Assembly: GCA_007644065.1 (NCBI GenBank) | Contig: VJWN01000021.1 | Location: 448,271 to 512,270, forward strand | Source of the DNA: Margaritispora aquatica | Lineage: Eukaryota; Ascomycota; Leotiomycetes; Helotiales; Discinellaceae | Length of the DNA: 64,000 bases | Direction: 5' to 3' | Shown here: positions 10,988-23,953 of the stretch, one piece after another | Layout: each line of letters opens with the position of its first letter | Position numbering within the stretch: position 1 is the first letter of the stretch | Translations under genes and position numbers: made by a program | Notes under the pieces: generated by a model | The model's database searches: none | Seen by the model: the letters and a program-made list of their open reading frames with translations, nothing else | What the model was told of the DNA's origin: nothing

Positions 10988-13348
10988 AGATCTGAGTTGA
11001 TCAAGGACCGGGGGGAGAAGGACTGCAGGAGTAGCAATTGGCAAGTAGAGGCAGCAAGATATTGTGTACGACTTTAAGGGAAATTGTTTTGGTACGAGAT
11101 CATTGGAGGGGATGGTTTATACTTCATAACTTGATGTATGTTTACCAGTTGAAAATAGGTTAAGTTTTACAATTTACGTTTACTTCAAACAGCAAGCCAA
11201 GTCCTGGGTCGGTTACAGTTCCTTTGGCCATATTTGAGAACCATAATCGAGAACGAGATGCGCCAACTCGGGATTTCCAATGTCAATTCTTGTATCACAT
11301 GATATGCACCACCTATGCACGCGCAACGACACATCAACTCTAAACAGCTAGCTACCTATCTCAAGGTACAGACAAAACAATTCAAGAGCAAAATTTACAA
11401 GTGCATTAACTATTTGAAGAACTGATATCTGTTCTAGTCTGTAACGTAAACTGTATGCTCTAAACGCCATGCCACGTTTTTCTCGCTTCTCGAGAACTCC
11501 GAAGTTTCACACTGCCTAGTCAAAGAGTCACAGGTTTCATACTTTACTATCGCATTACTGGTCTCTATGCGTGGTTATTTATCCTAACAGCAGTTCTTGA
11601 ACACACAACTCGCTCTAATGATTATATCAATTGACGAGTGCCAGCATACGCATATACTGTTTTGAGCTCCATTTCAATCGGGGATACCCTTATTCGGTAT
11701 TTGATGGACCTAATTTGATTTACAGTACAGATACATAGTAGTGCAATACAACATTATACTTCAAATAAACTCATTATCAAGTCAACATTCTCGTACATTG
11801 ATACTTGGCACGTGAGAATACACACTCTGGAAATACTCTCTCATCTACAATTTAATTTTCTAACTTTGTACAATCCTTTTGGTTGAGAAGATCTTACTTC
11901 TCACCTGCGTGGCCCAATAAACGGAGCACAACAACTCTGACATCACGAGCTTGTTAGTGTGTGCAAGTGGATCAGATGATCACAACACTTCTAGACATTC
12001 ACGGTATGAGCATTGTTAAATTGTTTTGAAACTAGTTTGCAGAAGATAGTGATATAATGAAATTAGAAAATTGTTATCTGATGGAATTTAAAATGGTAGA
12101 CTGTTTAAGGTTAAGAAACTTCGCTTGTGCCATGAATTCGTTTCCAACTCTTGGCCTTCCCAGACACGATCTTAGAAAAACGGCAGATCAAACTTATTCT
12201 GAACAAGAAATCGCAAAGATAGATCTCACAGTGAATGGTTTCCTCTCTCTCTCCCTCTCTCGCTGGTTCATTTTCATTGAGTAGGAGAAGAAACATGGTC
12301 GAAATTGTTTCAAATGTGCAATGCTATACAAGGACGGGAGCGAGTCCTGGAGAAAGAATCAAGACATCGCATTATCGTGTGATTGATGTCTTGAGGAGAC
12401 TTTATATCAGGTATTTGTATCTCAATAACATCCAAAAGCGTGAACTTTTTGGTTTGATAAAAACTAGTGACTGACGGTGATTTTTAGGGTGTCTCTGCTT
12501 CATATCAAGTGCTTGGTCTACTAAACCCCAAAATTAGATATATTTCTTTGATCATTGTATCTTACCTCATTTTGACAATATAGCCAGTAATAGACTAATC
12601 ATGTCAGACCCTAATTCGAAATCGAACTCCCATTGACTCACTTCGAGCCTACCAATTCCAACAAAATCTACACCACCAAAACAACCTCATGAACATCCCC
12701 AACTCTCCACATTCAATCATCAAGGCAGTCAACGACAGCGGCAGCAGCAAACTCACGGCGCTATTCTAGTAATGGATTAGCGTCGTGAGTGTGCTCGCTA
12801 GATTTGCATATCTTCGTCTGCCGCCAATCTACCTCCCCTCCACATGTCCACACCTCCACACTTTCGATCTGCGCACAGCCGCAACAACCTGCAGAGCTAG
12901 TCTCTGCCTTTACATTGTTGCTGGAGACTCTACTTCCCTTCGGCGGGAAGCACTCGCTTTCACTGAGCTTGCGCAATCTTTCTTCGGATTCCTGCGCGCG
13001 ATCTCTGCACCTGGGAGAACGAATTCGATCTTGAACGAACGCGCCGAATCTTCATTGGTAAAACCGAGTTTGTTCTTTGACGCGCCGCTGGCTAACATAC
13101 GATCAAGCATTCAATCTTCAAACTGCGGTTTCCTTCAAGTCAAGGAGCTACCCGTCCATACCAAGAACTCAACGCGCTCCAGAGAAATTAAAGCGAGATT
13201 AACACGACTATATTCAGGTCTTCAGAAGATCATCTAAAACTCCGACCCACTTTGATTTCAGGTCCAGAGACAGGTCAATAACCACGTAAGTCCAAGATGG
13301 TCTGCAAGAAACACAATTTCTGACTATTTAGGAGATCCAGTGACGAAC
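10988..13348. other. intergenic, no supported gene
   Basis: I see no recognisable gene. It contains a pyrimidine-rich simple repeat at 12240-12262. Open frames at 12785-13237 and its overlaps look like random sequence or the leader of the following gene. Confidence 0.5.
12240..12262. repeat. CT-rich simple sequence
   Basis: An imperfect CTCTCT...CCCTCTCTCG run; a common microsatellite-like tract. Confidence 0.7.
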
Positions 13349-14461
13349 ATGGATCCCGAACAAAATCCACTGACGATGAACCCTGGTGGGGAGAATGAGC
13401 GACCATCCACAGGTATTACCGTGGGGTCCAAGGTAGCAGCAGGAGGATCCGACGAGGAGATTCGTGCAAATATTATCGCCATGATCCAGGCAATCGCAAA
13501 TATGCAGACTAGAGATATGCCACAAGTTGGTAGTTCCTCGCTTGTCACTTCAAAAGGTGGCAATAACAAGCCAATCACTCCCAAGCTCGGTAACAAAGCC
13601 AGAACTCGCAAACGCCCTGATCCCAACGCCAAGAAGACCTACAAGCAGGTTCTCCACACACCTAAGACATTCAGTCGCTTCCAGAAGCTGCCCATAGAAC
13701 TTCGGCTTCGCATTTGGGAACTGGCAATTGCAAAAAGAAATAGAGATGGTGTGCTTCTACCCGTCCAAACATCAGTCAATCCAAGTCCTGAAGGACCCAG
13801 GGTTCTGTTCACTGTCTTCACGTATTTTGAGCGGAAGTGTCATGATTGGTCCAAGGGATTGTTCACCAAAAACAAGGGAGAGTTAGTTGTCAGTGGATTG
13901 TCGCTGGCCAACTTTGAGTCTCGAAAGGTTTTCTTGAAGACATATCCAAAGGTTCTCCACACCCCTAAAGGAGGTCTGATTCGATATAATCCAGTGAACA
14001 CCATCATTAGGATTATATCCTCACACAAACTTACTGAGGAAAACCGTGGAAACTTTCCTAGCCTTGATGCTATTAAGGCTGATGCTGCATTGTCGCTTTG
14101 GCCTTCAGACATCCAGCATCTGCAATTCCATCTCAAACCTTGGCGAAGGTGGGATAGGTTTTGTGATTTGCTGCAAGTACACCAAAACTTTCCAAGGCTG
14201 AAGTCCATTTCTAAAATGCGCGACTATAAGAGAGATGGGCCCGACACCCACCGGGATGCGCAAGTGATGCAAGACATGCTTGATGGCTTGGCTGCGAAGC
14301 ACGGTGGTCATGATGCTGCTAAGTTCCTCATTCTCGAATTTGGCATGAAAATCATTTCTACCGCGACAAGACTCGCCGAGCTCAGGGGCAAAATGCTAGA
14401 TTTGGACGAGCTTGAACTAAAGGCCGAGGAGGGAACTGGTGGCGAAACAGCAAAAACTTAG
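13349..14461 (+). CDS. 2EXR-domain protein
   Basis: Single-exon gene of 370 residues. The start is the ATG of MDPEQNPLTM at 13349. The first 100 residues are hydrophilic, probably disordered and basic near the end (KARTRKRPDPNAKK). Residues about 108-127 carry the signature of the fungal 2EXR domain: FSRFQKLPIELRLRIWELAI. The domain begins with an F-box-like LPxELRxxIW motif and is very common in filamentous ascomycetes, with unknown biochemical role. The remaining 240 residues are mixed alpha/beta-like without further motifs and end in an acidic tail. A second 2EXR gene lies 2.1 kb downstream, on the other side of the Dpm1 gene. Confidence 0.8.
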   Translation: MDPEQNPLTMNPGGENERPSTGITVGSKVAAGGSDEEIRANIIAMIQAIANMQTRDMPQVGSSSLVTSKGGNNKPITPKLGNKARTRKRPDPNAKKTYKQVLHTPKTFSRFQKLPIELRLRIWELAIAKRNRDGVLLPVQTSVNPSPEGPRVLFTVFTYFERKCHDWSKGLFTKNKGELVVSGLSLANFESRKVFLKTYPKVLHTPKGGLIRYNPVNTIIRIISSHKLTEENRGNFPSLDAIKADAALSLWPSDIQHLQFHLKPWRRWDRFCDLLQVHQNFPRLKSISKMRDYKRDGPDTHRDAQVMQDMLDGLAAKHGGHDAAKFLILEFGMKIISTATRLAELRGKMLDLDELELKAEEGTGGETAKT

Positions 14462-15269
14462 AGCTAACAATCATTCGGAGTAGTGGGTCCCATTCCAAAG
14501 AATCTATGGACATTCACCCTTCCTAGACATGGTAAAAGTTTGGCGGCTTTGTGCGCATGGGATGCGGGACGGAACAGTCTGCTACATACACGATTCTTAA
14601 GCTCTCGAGGTTTGGGAATCAGATAGGCGGACCAACTAAGTCTTCCATAGTCTCTGCAAACAAGTGAACAAACAAACATAACGTTTTTCTCCGTACATAA
14701 GTGATACTTGGTGCAACATTTGTCCTTAGTAACGTCTGCTTCTGTACTTTCCTTGACCATCAACAAGGAGGAGCTCCTTGCGATCCTTGCAGTTGTAGCG
14801 CGTGTATCCTTCAGGAGCAGCTTCATGAACCAGCAAATTGGAAGTAGTTTGATTTTCGCGTCTAGCAAATACCAATCCTATCTACATTGCCAGCAGTAGA
14901 CTTCTGCTGCTCCTAAGTTTATCCTTGTGATGAAATACCGGGAATAAATACCCTAAGGACAGTATGAGAAGCAAATAGCAAACAAGACTGCCACCCCTAA
15001 CCACAATCGCATGATTCCCTTCACTACTTTGTGTGAACCTATATTCATAACGCACCTAGGTAGTTTTCCTTGATGAGGTAGGCAATTCATGAAGTGAGGT
15101 TGAAATAAACAGCCGCTAACCCCCCGCAGCTTAGTCATCACCCCTGCCAATGTGTAGCAATGAAACCTTGAAGCCAGATTAACATATCAACCTCAGCTTC
15201 TTGTCAACGTCGACATCACACTCCTTTGGCAATTGACATACTTCTAATTCTTAATCTCCTTTGACCAAT
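14462..15269. other. intergenic, no supported gene
   Basis: Nothing recognisable. It holds the 3' region of the 2EXR gene and the promoter of the mannosyltransferase gene. Confidence 0.5.
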
Positions 15270-16065
<796 letters not shown>

Positions 16066-16587
16066 GGAAAATATATGGTGGCGGAGTTCTAGCTGGGATA
16101 CTTAATATACTGAATGACATTGGAACATTCATAACAACATCTTGTTTTTCTTCAACTGTCCTACTCTATCTAGGATTTTACAAGCACCATGCTTTATTGT
16201 TCGGATTGCGTTATGCCATGTTTACTCCCGACCGGTGCATGAAGGCCATAGAAGCCAGGACCGGTGGTTGTTGTCGGTTTCAAAAAGAATTGGGCACAAA
16301 ATGTCTAGAATTGTCAATTCAGTATTGCAGTTGACCATCTGAGCTAGGCGAAGTGGACCCAACATAAGTCAATGGTGTAATTGACCCGCACAATACTCAG
16401 CTACAGCCAAGTAGTCGGTACTAGTGCAGACCTACAAATTCCCCAAAAGATCTCCTGTTAAGATTGTAGACTTTTCCTTCAGACATTTCTGTCTTGATAC
16501 TAAGATCACCATCATTATTTCCATAGAAGAAAGAATCCAGAATTACTACAATAATTCTTAACCCCCAGAATATTCACAGAGTTCATA
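16066..16587. other. intergenic, no supported gene
   Basis: Short spacer with the Dpm1 3' untranslated region and the promoter of the next gene; nothing else recognised. Confidence 0.5.
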
Positions 16588-17974
16588 ATGAGCGACGCTT
16601 TAACGCACTCCTCCGGCGGCTCTGTGGTCCAGCTGATGAATGACTTGAAAATTTCATTCTACCAAAACACAATTCAGAATCGTGGTTAGTTCCTATTATT
16701 CATCCTGTTCTCAATCTCAACACTAATGATTTTTCAGAGGATTGCAAGTCTGGCAACGTCAATGAAGAAGTATACCCTGTATACCATGTTATGATGGAAC
16801 GAACGCAGCAGTTTAATTGTTTTTCTCGACTTCCTTCAGAGTTACGAATAATGATTGTACGCGAATTTCTTGCCTAGTAATCTAATAAGAAATCTTAAGC
16901 CAAGTGAGCACAGGTGTGAATGAAAGTATGTGTAGTAACTCAACGACAGTGGGAATTTGCACCTCCAGATCCTCGAATTCTGAGAATCCATAGGCAAATA
17001 GAAAATCCTGACCCTGCGACCACCAACTTTATCCTGCGATATGGATTCTTCGGTTCTAGCCTAGATGTTACAGCGTTCAATCTGAAATCATATCGCAGCG
17101 TCTGTCACGAGGCTCTAGATGTCTTTCATGCAAACTATTCTTTAGTCAAGTTCTCCAGGAAGAACTCCCAACCCGAAAAATATATTCAAGGTTCAAGGGG
17201 TTTTGTTGATTTCAAGCGTGACTATTTTCTGATAGCCGACAGGGACATTTGCGACCTCAGAAGGCACGGATACACAATGGACGCATCTCAGATTCGAAAT
17301 TCAGCATTCTTTGAAGATTACCAGCCTAATAAACATAACGCCAGTAAAATCAAGAAGATGAGATCCTTGGAATTTGCGACCACTTGTCCCGAACTGTTGG
17401 ATCTGCAGTTCTTAGTTAGAGACACCCCACACAAGGAAGCTTCCCTCGAGGGCCACCACCCGTTCAAGTATCGCTTTGTGGATGTTGAGAATGATTTCTG
17501 GAAGTATACAGCAAGTTTCGGCAACTGTGTAGACGACTCGTCTGGGCTGGAACCTGCCTCGCCGGAGTATTTGAAAGCCTCTAGAGATTTCAAACGAGCT
17601 CAAAATTACCTGCTGGCCTCGGCCGCATATTACAGGTCACTTCTAAAAGAGGTTGCGACTATCGAGTACGAGTCCGACGAGGGTGTGAATATAACTCATT
17701 GGGTCATAGGCAGCTGCACTCCATCCATAACCCCTATTTGGGTTACCCCTAAGCTATTCAGCACACCGGATATTTCCTATTGCAGCTCTGTGCCCAAACG
17801 ATCCCCCATAAGATTTTGATTGACGGATTAGCTGGTTTCTACTGTCGCGCTGATGGCGGACCGCTGGAGGAAATGTATGATCGTGTGGAAGTGTTGTTTC
17901 GCGAACATTTGGATCAGTATAGTTTTCCTTGGGATGCATACGATGGTATTTCTCTCCTCTTTGCAAGAGCTTGA
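16588..17974 (+). CDS. 2EXR-domain protein, four-exon model
   Basis: The model has exons 16588-16684, 16738-16856, 16950-17684 and 17786-17974, giving 379 residues. The intron between exons 2 and 3 (93 bp, acceptor CGACAG) is well supported because it joins FNCFSRLPSELRIMI to WEFAPPDPRILRI, restoring the 2EXR signature. The last intron (101 bp, GTGAAT donor, TATTGCAG acceptor) is inferred. Without it the frame stops at 17819, while a clearly protein-like frame (IPHKILIDGLAGFYCRAD, then a PWDAYDG block) continues to 17974 in another phase. Family function is unknown. Compared with the 2EXR gene at 13.3 kb the N-terminus is shorter and the bodies show no obvious close similarity, so a recent duplication is not evident. 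Confidence 0.72.
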
Positions 17975-19394
17975 GAGGACTTTGAGGGTAATATGGGCTG
18001 TGTTAGGAAAGATGCACGTCTATTTCATTTGGAGAGGAGGATGCCGAGGAATGAGGTTCGGAAGGTGTGAAGGAGGATGATCGCTTTCCCTTAAGGTGTA
18101 AGTATTGGTAAACTGCTTGCGTGGTAACACACTGTACTTTGATGTTCATCCGGTGAAAATGGGTCTGTTGATGTAAGGCTATTGTATTATAGCTAGCCTC
18201 ATAGTTTCCTTATCAAGCGTGGACAGTGGTTCACGATTATTCATTCATGACCTAGCTCTTCCTCGTCTCTACATGATATGCACTAGGCGCAAAAACTTCT
18301 CATTTATTATACTCATTGGAACATGAATTGTTCGTAGTTTGTGAACCAATACAATCTAGGCTTAGTATCTATAAGTATGCTTTTCCACCCCTTTGAAGTT
18401 CATAAGAACCAATAAACATTGCAACATCACGATGGCACGTCGTCGAAGTGCACGAATAATTGCCATGTTGCGCACATCCACAAATGCCCAAAACTTTGAT
18501 GGCTTGCAGGTCAACGAGATTACAGAACTGGATAAGCTGAGGAGAGGAGTGAAGTCTGCAAGTCGTGGTAGAGGCATAAAAATACTGGTTAAGGGGCTCG
18601 CTTAGTACAGAGAGGACCAAATCAAGTCTCACATTAACACAATCAACATCAGTCAGAGGCTGCTCCATGAAGATATTGAAATTAAGTCCAATGCTTTGAC
18701 TTCCCCAATATCTCCAGTATTTACAATGATAAGAACGCTTGGAAGCAAAGTCCAAAGAGCACTCACGTGACATCAATACGCTTGAGCAATGAGTAGGTAG
18801 GTAGGACAGGGAACTGAAAGACATCATGAAACAAACGGAAGTTGGATCAAACTATTGATAGATAGGTGCTGGCAACTATTCAAAAAGTCAAAGAGCGCAG
18901 AACCCAAGAGGCTGCGAGAAGATGAGAGATGGTGTGAGCTATCATGTGATCTCGAATACCTATTCGCTTTTTCGCTTAAGCAATAACAGCTGCCAAGACA
19001 AACAAGAAGAATGTTAAGTGCTGTCAAAGGGAGAAATGGCTGGGAGAACTGCAGCCATGGAGGAATTGGGGCCACACATCTCTTCCAGGGCCGATCCTCG
19101 TTGAAACATCCTCATTGGATACTCAAGTGAGGCCCACCAAGCCACAACCACCCTTCCCAAAGTCCAACAACCAGAGCCTCGTGGGACCCAATCTCAACGC
19201 TCGGTATAAAGAACATCTGATAATCATCGTTTTTCTGGCTGATTTCGATCACAGCCAGCAGTGTTGTGCACAGCCCAGCTATTGAGCATCGGTATCAGCA
19301 TCGATCACACCGGAGCCTGGACCTGAGTTGGTCCCAATCCTCGCCAGCTACAGCATACGCAGTGTCCATTTCGGTCCCTTGTACTTCAAAATAA
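17975..19394. other. intergenic, no supported gene
   Basis: No recognisable gene. A 57-codon plus-strand ATG frame (18432-18605, basic start MARRRSARIIAML) overlaps longer unrecognised minus-strand frames and I do not call it. A short GTAG tandem occurs at 18783-18796. The rightmost part may hold an undetected first exon of the zinc-finger gene. Confidence 0.45.
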
Positions 19395-19547
19395 CATCTC
19401 CCACTCCATCGGGGTTGCAACAAACCTATCACCATAGCACGCAGGCCTTCGCCATCGGGTTGGCGGAGTTTCCTGCCTGAGGGCTCACAATCGCAAACCA
19501 CAGCTATCCATTTTCACTACATACATCTGGTTTCCCACCACGGTTTC

Positions 19548-20714
19548 GTGGCCAACGACAGTTGCCCCACCCTCAATTACGAGAACCCTCTCAGATATCT
19601 CGTCTCAAACAAACACATTGTGAAGAGAGCGAACCTCGTCAGCCCTCATCTGAAGGGCAGCCGCTCTATCTATCAGAATCTCGTCATCTGGTCGAGAGTT
19701 CCAGTGATCAGCAACAGGAGCACAACACGTACCTTATCAAGACTGGACTTTTTTGGCGATGAGTTGGGATTTGAGGTTAACACTAACCTTGATTTCAACT
19801 ACAATTTGAACCTCAATTTAGGTCACGAACTGCCCTTGAACTTCGAAGACTTCTATCGCGAGGCTTGGCTAAACAGTTCAAACTTTACATCACAATATAC
19901 CCCGGAAGTAATTGCAAACATACCTCAGTTCTTATCGCCTCCCTCCACCTCGACAATAGGGGCACACCTCTTCCCCCAAGGCACTACTCCGCTGCCTCCC
20001 GAGTTCACGATACCAGACATATCACAACCTCATTATAACAGTATTGAAGACTTAAATTGGTTCTCACCTCCTCAATTCTCATCATCACTTGCACTAAACA
20101 CTTACTCTGTCTCTAACCATCAAATTGTCGATAATTCCGATAATTTGACTCCCTTCGCCAACCCCACCACAAGCATCTCGCCAACCGAAAGCGAGACCTT
20201 TACGCCGCCGACTGGATCTTCGCCCATAAAGGCACCTAGCCCTTCGGATATCAGTCGCACTCATAGTCGCTACAACTCTACACCCAATCTCATCACTTGC
20301 GAGTTCTCACCCTGCACTAAGACATTCATACACCGACACGAATACAAGTACGTCCAACACCTCCCATCTCCCACCTCTCACCTCCACACATCCCGAACTA
20401 ACGTCTTCCCCACCCCCAGTCGACATAAAAAATCCCACATACATCCTCACACCTGCCCCGAGCCGAACTGCACCCTCGGCTTCGAAACACCAAAGGACCT
20501 CGCGCGTCATCGCAACTCAAGGCATGTAAGAACGAAGACGTGGTATTGCGCTGTGGAGGGTTGCAAGTATGCTCGTGGCAGTGGCATGGGAAAGTTGGAT
20601 GGGTTTGCAAGGAAAGAGGGGTGGAAAAGGCATATGATGAGTGGGAGGTGTAGCTTTGGTGTTGTGGTAGGCGAGGGAAAAGCGGATGGGGAACGAGAGG
20701 GGCGAGTATTGTGA
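19548..20714 (+). CDS. C2H2 zinc-finger protein, probable transcription factor (5' end unresolved)
   Basis: The frame is open from 19395 to 20714, but no in-frame ATG occurs before the zinc fingers; the first codon marked here is a GTG. A start must therefore lie in an upstream exon I cannot place, or has been lost. The N-terminal 260 residues are Ser/Thr/Pro/Asn-rich like an activation region. A 72 bp intron (20348-20419, GTACGT donor, CCCCCAG acceptor) joins HRHEY to NRHKKSH. This rebuilds a complete C2H2 finger (CEFSPC ... NRHKKSH). A second finger follows (CPEPNC ... ARHRNSRH), then a third Cys/His-containing segment (CAVEGCKY ... WKRHMM). Likely nuclear DNA-binding; targets unknown. Confidence 0.68.
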   Translation: MANDSCPTLNYENPLRYLVSNKHIVKRANLVSPHLKGSRSIYQNLVIWSRVPVISNRSTTRTLSRLDFFGDELGFEVNTNLDFNYNLNLNLGHELPLNFEDFYREAWLNSSNFTSQYTPEVIANIPQFLSPPSTSTIGAHLFPQGTTPLPPEFTIPDISQPHYNSIEDLNWFSPPQFSSSLALNTYSVSNHQIVDNSDNLTPFANPTTSISPTESETFTPPTGSSPIKAPSPSDISRTHSRYNSTPNLITCEFSPCTKTFIHRHEYKYVQHLPSPTSHLHTSRTNVFPTPSRHKKSHIHPHTCPEPNCTLGFETPKDLARHRNSRHVRTKTWYCAVEGCKYARGSGMGKLDGFARKEGWKRHMMSGRCSFGVVVGEGKADGEREGRVL

Positions 20715-21084
20715 GAACGTGTGCATTGTATCTATGGAGGAGCGAGGGATATTGGGTGGATTGCAGTTTCTTTTGTTAGATGGAGATGAGAATAGCGATG
20801 GGAAAATTGAAATATATGAGATATGACGAGATAGATGGAACATATAAATATGACTGTCTTGATCCGAGCAACAAATTGGATGAAACAAATCATAATTCTA
20901 CTGCATCATGCGTGAAGCATGGTGCAAGTGCCTTTGCAATAGCTTCCAATCCGTCCCCACCACCAAAAAATTATAAAAACAATGCATAAGAGCACTTGCC
21001 CTATCAATCTACTCACATATGTTTTCCCGAAAAACACACCAGATATGAAAAGTATATCCATTAATGTCGTTCCGCCACAGGTTC
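20715..21084. other. convergent intergenic spacer
   Basis: Lies between the 3' ends of the zinc-finger gene and the SDR gene; it probably holds both 3' untranslated regions. Nothing else seen. Confidence 0.6.
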
Positions 21085-22139
21085 TTACATATTCCTCCCA
21101 CCAGTAACCATAATTACCTGACCAGTAATATAGCTAAACAGCGGACTCGCTACCGCCAAGATACTCTTCGCAGCCTCTGTTGCCGTCCCCGGCCTCCTAA
21201 GCGGGATATCCAAATGAGCCTGCTCGCTCTGAGCGCCCTGACCCTTCGGTATACCCAATGCAATCTTCTCTCCATCCGGCGTTGTCACAAAGGCACCTTC
21301 TTCCTTCGCCGCCGTGAGACGAGTTAGGATATGGCCGAAGGCGATGGAGTTGGCTCTGACGCCAAACTTTGGACCCCATTCTTTGGCAATAACTTTGGTT
21401 AGGCCGTTGATGCCTGCTTTGGCGAGACCGTAGTTGGCTTGCCCGGCATTGCCATGCACGCCCGACGTAGAGCTGATGTTTATTATGCAGCGTGGCTCAC
21501 CGTCTGTGACGCGGAAGTAGGGAGCGGCTTCGCGGACAAGTTTAAAGGGTGCGGTGTTGTGGAGGGCGACTATGTTGTCCCATTGTTTGTCGGTCATCTG
21601 TAGGTAAATTCATGAGTATGAAGCTTGAACGTCACTAACAATCTGTAATCGCGCATCTTTGGAGCATAGGAAAGGTTGAGGGGGCACACCTTGTGAATAA
21701 CGCCATCCCATGTATAGCTGTTATAACATCAGTGGACTATGTCCAAAAAATAGCATTCCTCACTAACCCTGCATTGTTGACGATGATATGAATCTTCCCA
21801 TTTCCAAACTCCGCAGACTTCTTAACAAGAACTTTGAGATACTCGGCATCAAGCATATCACCTGGTACAGCTAATGCTTTCCCACCAGACTTGTTGATAT
21901 TCTCAGCTACTTGCTGAGCCTTTGCTATATAGGTGTCAGGTTTGATTATGCCAATTCAATTAGCACAACATACTAGCGTCAATATCCGACACGATTACTT
22001 TGGCACCCTCATTTGCAAAAAGTCGAGCAGCTTCTGCTCCAATTCCTTGTCCAGAGCCAGTAATTATCGCGACTTGTCCGACTAAAAGACCTTGCGGATA
22101 GTTGAGGTGGCCTGCGATCTGTGCTGCTCGTTGAGCCAT
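21085..22139 (-). CDS. short-chain dehydrogenase/reductase (FabG-like)
   Basis: Classical SDR oxidoreductase, probably NAD(P)-dependent, of the 3-oxoacyl-ACP reductase-like group. Four exons, 22139-21974, 21924-21768, 21717-21690 and 21597-21085, give 287 residues in continuous phase. The Rossmann glycine motif TGSGQGIG follows a 27-residue N-terminal extension. NNAG (cofactor region) sits at the end of exon 2. The catalytic Ser-Tyr-Lys are in ISSTSG and YGLAK. The C-terminus ends ITGQVIMVTGGRNM. Exon 3 is only 28 bp. Exon 4 begins exactly with an ATG, so an automated caller could mistake it for the gene start; that product would lack the cofactor motif. No peroxisomal targeting tripeptide. 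Substrate cannot be inferred. Confidence 0.9.
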
Positions 22140-22578
22140 GTTGGAAACTTCGCAGAGATATATGTATTGAAGAATTGATAAAGAATCACTAGAAAATATT
22201 CAATGAATCTGTATCATAATCCGTGGACGATTGTTGTTGTGTAACATGTCAGAGTGTGGGGTTGGTATTCTCGGCAACACAGAATCTGGGGAACCGAGGC
22301 TTCATTTTGTCAGCCTCATTGACTCGACGTTGAGAGAATAGCGATTGGCTACAACCCGAATATATGTATATAAAGGACCGAAGAAAAGTGCTATCAAGAA
22401 TTGTTGAGAAGCTTGGAGTTTTCGAACTAATTCCGGTAAACTAATTCTCCATGTGTTTGAGCTAGTGTAAGGTTCCCATCGACAACTTCTTCGAGAACAC
22501 CTATTTTGCAGTTGTTTTTTGAGAAGGAAATTATATGACATATTTCCGCTAGGGTCTTTGCTCCTCAGTCACATCATG
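22140..22578. other. intergenic, promoter of the SDR gene
   Basis: Spacer between the PAQR gene's 3' end and the SDR start. Nothing specific recognised. Confidence 0.5.
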
Positions 22579-23600
22579 TTAACACTTCAGACTAAGCGTC
22601 GAGTGGTGATAATCGAACGCTACCGAAAGACCATAGAGGTGTGAAGCAGCTGCAAGCACAACAAGAACATGGAATATCTGGTGCGAACTACCCCAGATAT
22701 CAAATGATCCGGGCCATGTACGTTCGGGCCAACGAGCCTGAAATCATGAGAAGCTGTAAATTCATATCATGGGATAAACGACTTACTGCATAAAGTCCTG
22801 CACCCAGAATATAGAGTACTCCTTGAAGCAGCATCCAGTTGAGTCCTATGCGACTTTGCATACTCTCATAACCATAGAGTCTGAGCCCATGAAATACTGG
22901 AAATATGGCTGAGAGACCCATGAGGACAAACATGCCAGCTCGGTAGGGACGCCAGGCTGGAGTCCTGAAGCGATCAAAAATTGACACGGTAGCACAACCA
23001 AGACCGATTGAGCATATCTAAAGTTTCGGTAAGCATGCTATAATCTTACTTTAAAGAATGACATACCATTGTCCAGTAAAACTCTTGAAGGTGAGGGTGA
23101 CAATAGAATCCATAATAAATGCTCGGTATGAAGCTGCCAGTGATCAAAAATACAATGCCAACGTAGTCCAGCTTGTTACCAAACCTTGCTACTTGGTAAG
23201 AATGATTCGAGATAGCATGATAGGTGGCGGACATTCCCAAGCACAATGCTGCACCTGCAAAGAAACATCCAAAAGCTATGATATCTGACGAGGAAGCTGA
23301 ATCATAACGGGGCTTGACCAGTGTGTAGAGGAGAAGTCCGGCTCCTGAGAACATGACAGCGCCGACAAGATGGGAGTAGATATTGACGCTCTCATTGTGC
23401 AAATAGGCGAGACTTGCAAAGGACTTTTGAAAAGACGAGGAAGCTGGCCGATATCCTGAATAGATAAAGTGGTTATCCTGCTGCCATGACGGCAAGTCAT
23501 CCCACAGCACAGTCAAGGCATTTTCAACTTTCTTCTCGAGAGATTTCGCGCCATTTGTAACCTTTTCCACTGCAGGAGATTTTCTCTGTCGAACTGACAT
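22579..23600 (-). CDS. PAQR/hemolysin-III family receptor (Izh-like)
   Basis: Seven-transmembrane protein of the progestin/adiponectin receptor family, called Izh in yeast, where members affect zinc homeostasis and sphingolipid signalling. Three exons, 23600-23067, 23017-22787 and 22737-22579, give 307 residues, the usual size. A soluble N-terminus of about 75 residues contains the family block FIYSGYRPASSSFQKS and HNESVNIYSHL. Hydrophobic helices follow. The metal-binding residues are in SATYHAISNHS (early) and SSHQIFHV (late), giving the expected Ser/His set. Introns are 49 bp each, with GTATGT and GTAAGT donors. It is transcribed divergently from the CSN8-like gene. Confidence 0.92.
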
Positions 23601-23953
23601 TGCACGTTATATGTAAAGGGAAGAGAAATGGACGAGCTTGATGTGAGATTGATACTTTAAAGCAGCAAAAGAAACAGGTTGAGAAGTTTATGAGAGATTC
23701 GGGGAAGAGAAATGAAACGATGAAGACATAGGAAACAGCTGTTTCTATAGAAATCACATTCACCGAATTGTTGGGATTTGAATTTGTTGTGGAGAAGGAA
23801 CAGTTGATGTTTTCCTCCGTGTCCGAGGCCAAAATGCAAAGCAAAGGCCTTTCCTCCTTCACATGCCGAGACCTGCAAGCTATTCCGTTGCCTCACCCCA
23901 CCAACAACCACTTCTCCCATCACCATCTCAACCCTAGATCTTCTACCTCTACA
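23601..23953. promoter_or_regulatory. divergent promoter region, PAQR gene and CSN8-like gene
   Basis: A 353 bp spacer separates the ATG codons of two genes transcribed away from each other. Both promoters must lie here or extend into the genes. No specific site was identified. Confidence 0.5.
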
